Part shown: positions 63,912-64,000 of the stretch, in pieces
Layout of the letters: each line of letters begins with the position of its first letter
Numbering within the stretch: position 1 is the stretch's first letter
Assembly (NCBI RefSeq): GCF_008629675.1
Contig: NZ_VWOX01000003.1
Span: forward strand, 186,001-250,000
Reading direction: 5' to 3'
Origin: Roseiconus nitratireducens
GTDB lineage: Bacteria; Planctomycetota; Planctomycetia; Pirellulales; Pirellulaceae
Length of the DNA stretch: 64,000 bases
The notes under the pieces: generated by a model
Database searches by the model: none
Told to the model about the DNA's origin: nothing
The model's input: only the letters and a program-made list of their open reading frames with translations
Position numbers and translations under genes: made by a program

Positions 63912-64000
63912 TCACTTGACCGGGTCGCCTGCGGAATTCCTGCTGCCGGCACCATCCCTACCGGTGTCATCGGCTGCCGCGTCGGCCTTGCCGCCGCCCG
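63912..64000 (-). CDS. C-terminal tail of a possible gene cut by the window edge
   Basis: The minus strand has an open frame from the edge to a TGA at 63912-63914 encoding GGGKADAAADD... and ending SRNSAGDPVK. It is followed by a hairpin (63880-63906), as expected at a gene end. With only 28 residues of low-complexity sequence visible no function can be given. Confidence 0.4.
   Translation of the reverse strand, partial: GGGKADAAADDTGRDGAGSRNSAGDPVK

Noticed and set aside
1..64000. CRISPR, tRNA, rRNA, integrase or phage genes
   Set aside because: I found no spaced palindromic array, no cloverleaf I could support and no recombinase or structural phage protein. The tandem repeats present are too short and unspaced for CRISPR.

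Overview
The window looks like a stretch of chromosome from a member of the Planctomycetota, most likely the Pirellulaceae (Rhodopirellula and relatives). The base composition is GC-rich. The diagnostic content is the secreted protein families expanded in that phylum: a DUF1549/DUF1553 protein with a planctomycete-type cytochrome domain beside a DUF1501 protein, a DUF1592-type cytochrome protein overlapping a DUF1552 protein, PQQ-like propellers, sialate-esterase-like SGNH hydrolases, Tat-exported sugar isomerases, and the TIGR03545/TIGR03546 pair. I saw no rRNA or tRNA genes, CRISPR array, intact insertion sequence, integrase or prophage gene. This is ordinary core-plus-lineage chromosome, not an island.

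Layout. 1-3.6 kb: the end of a VWA protein, then a membrane histidine kinase and an OmpR-type regulator, apparently one operon. 3.7-9.0 kb: an exported sugar isomerase, a haem protein, a zinc-ribbon protein, a DUF4430 lipoprotein, a Tas-like aldo/keto reductase and an exported hypothetical. 9.1-12.4 kb (minus): a two-domain AAA ATPase with altered catalytic motifs, trhO and tpx. 12.6-22.3 kb (plus): a seven-haem membrane cytochrome with an internal 15-bp repeat, then a run of receptor-like Ser/Thr kinase, two different membrane P-loop GTPases and a MotA/TolQ/ExbB proton-channel protein. I regard this run as the best candidate for an undescribed system. 22.6-31.2 kb: an ABC-F ATPase, the DUF1592/DUF1552 pair, an SGNH hydrolase, a small acidic protein and a PHP phosphatase. 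31.3-41.9 kb: a large repeat-containing exported protein, a PQQ propeller, a SpoU methyltransferase, a GNAT-like protein, a ketosynthase lacking its catalytic Cys, a sugar phosphate cyclase and an esterase.

42.3-54.9 kb: a large DUF11 surface protein, superoxide dismutase, the DUF1549/1553 plus DUF1501 pair, a GDPD/PLC-like phosphodiesterase, an exported glutathione peroxidase and an MFS transporter ending in a clear intrinsic terminator. 55.2-58.9 kb: aspS (with a His at the position linked to relaxed tRNA discrimination), an exported isomerase and rsmH joined to it by a 4-nt overlap. 59.5-62.2 kb: TIGR03545 and TIGR03546, translationally coupled, with eight 13-bp direct repeats upstream. 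62.6-63.5 kb: an exported protein with a long Gly/Met repeat. The right edge probably holds the tail of another minus-strand gene.

Oxidative-stress functions recur (tpx, SOD, glutathione peroxidase), as do exported redox/haem proteins and polysaccharide-related hydrolases, fitting an aerobic marine or aquatic heterotroph. Start sites were often moved inward from the longest open frame to match signal peptides, ATG codons or ATGA overlaps. All functions are inferred by reading motifs, without a database search.
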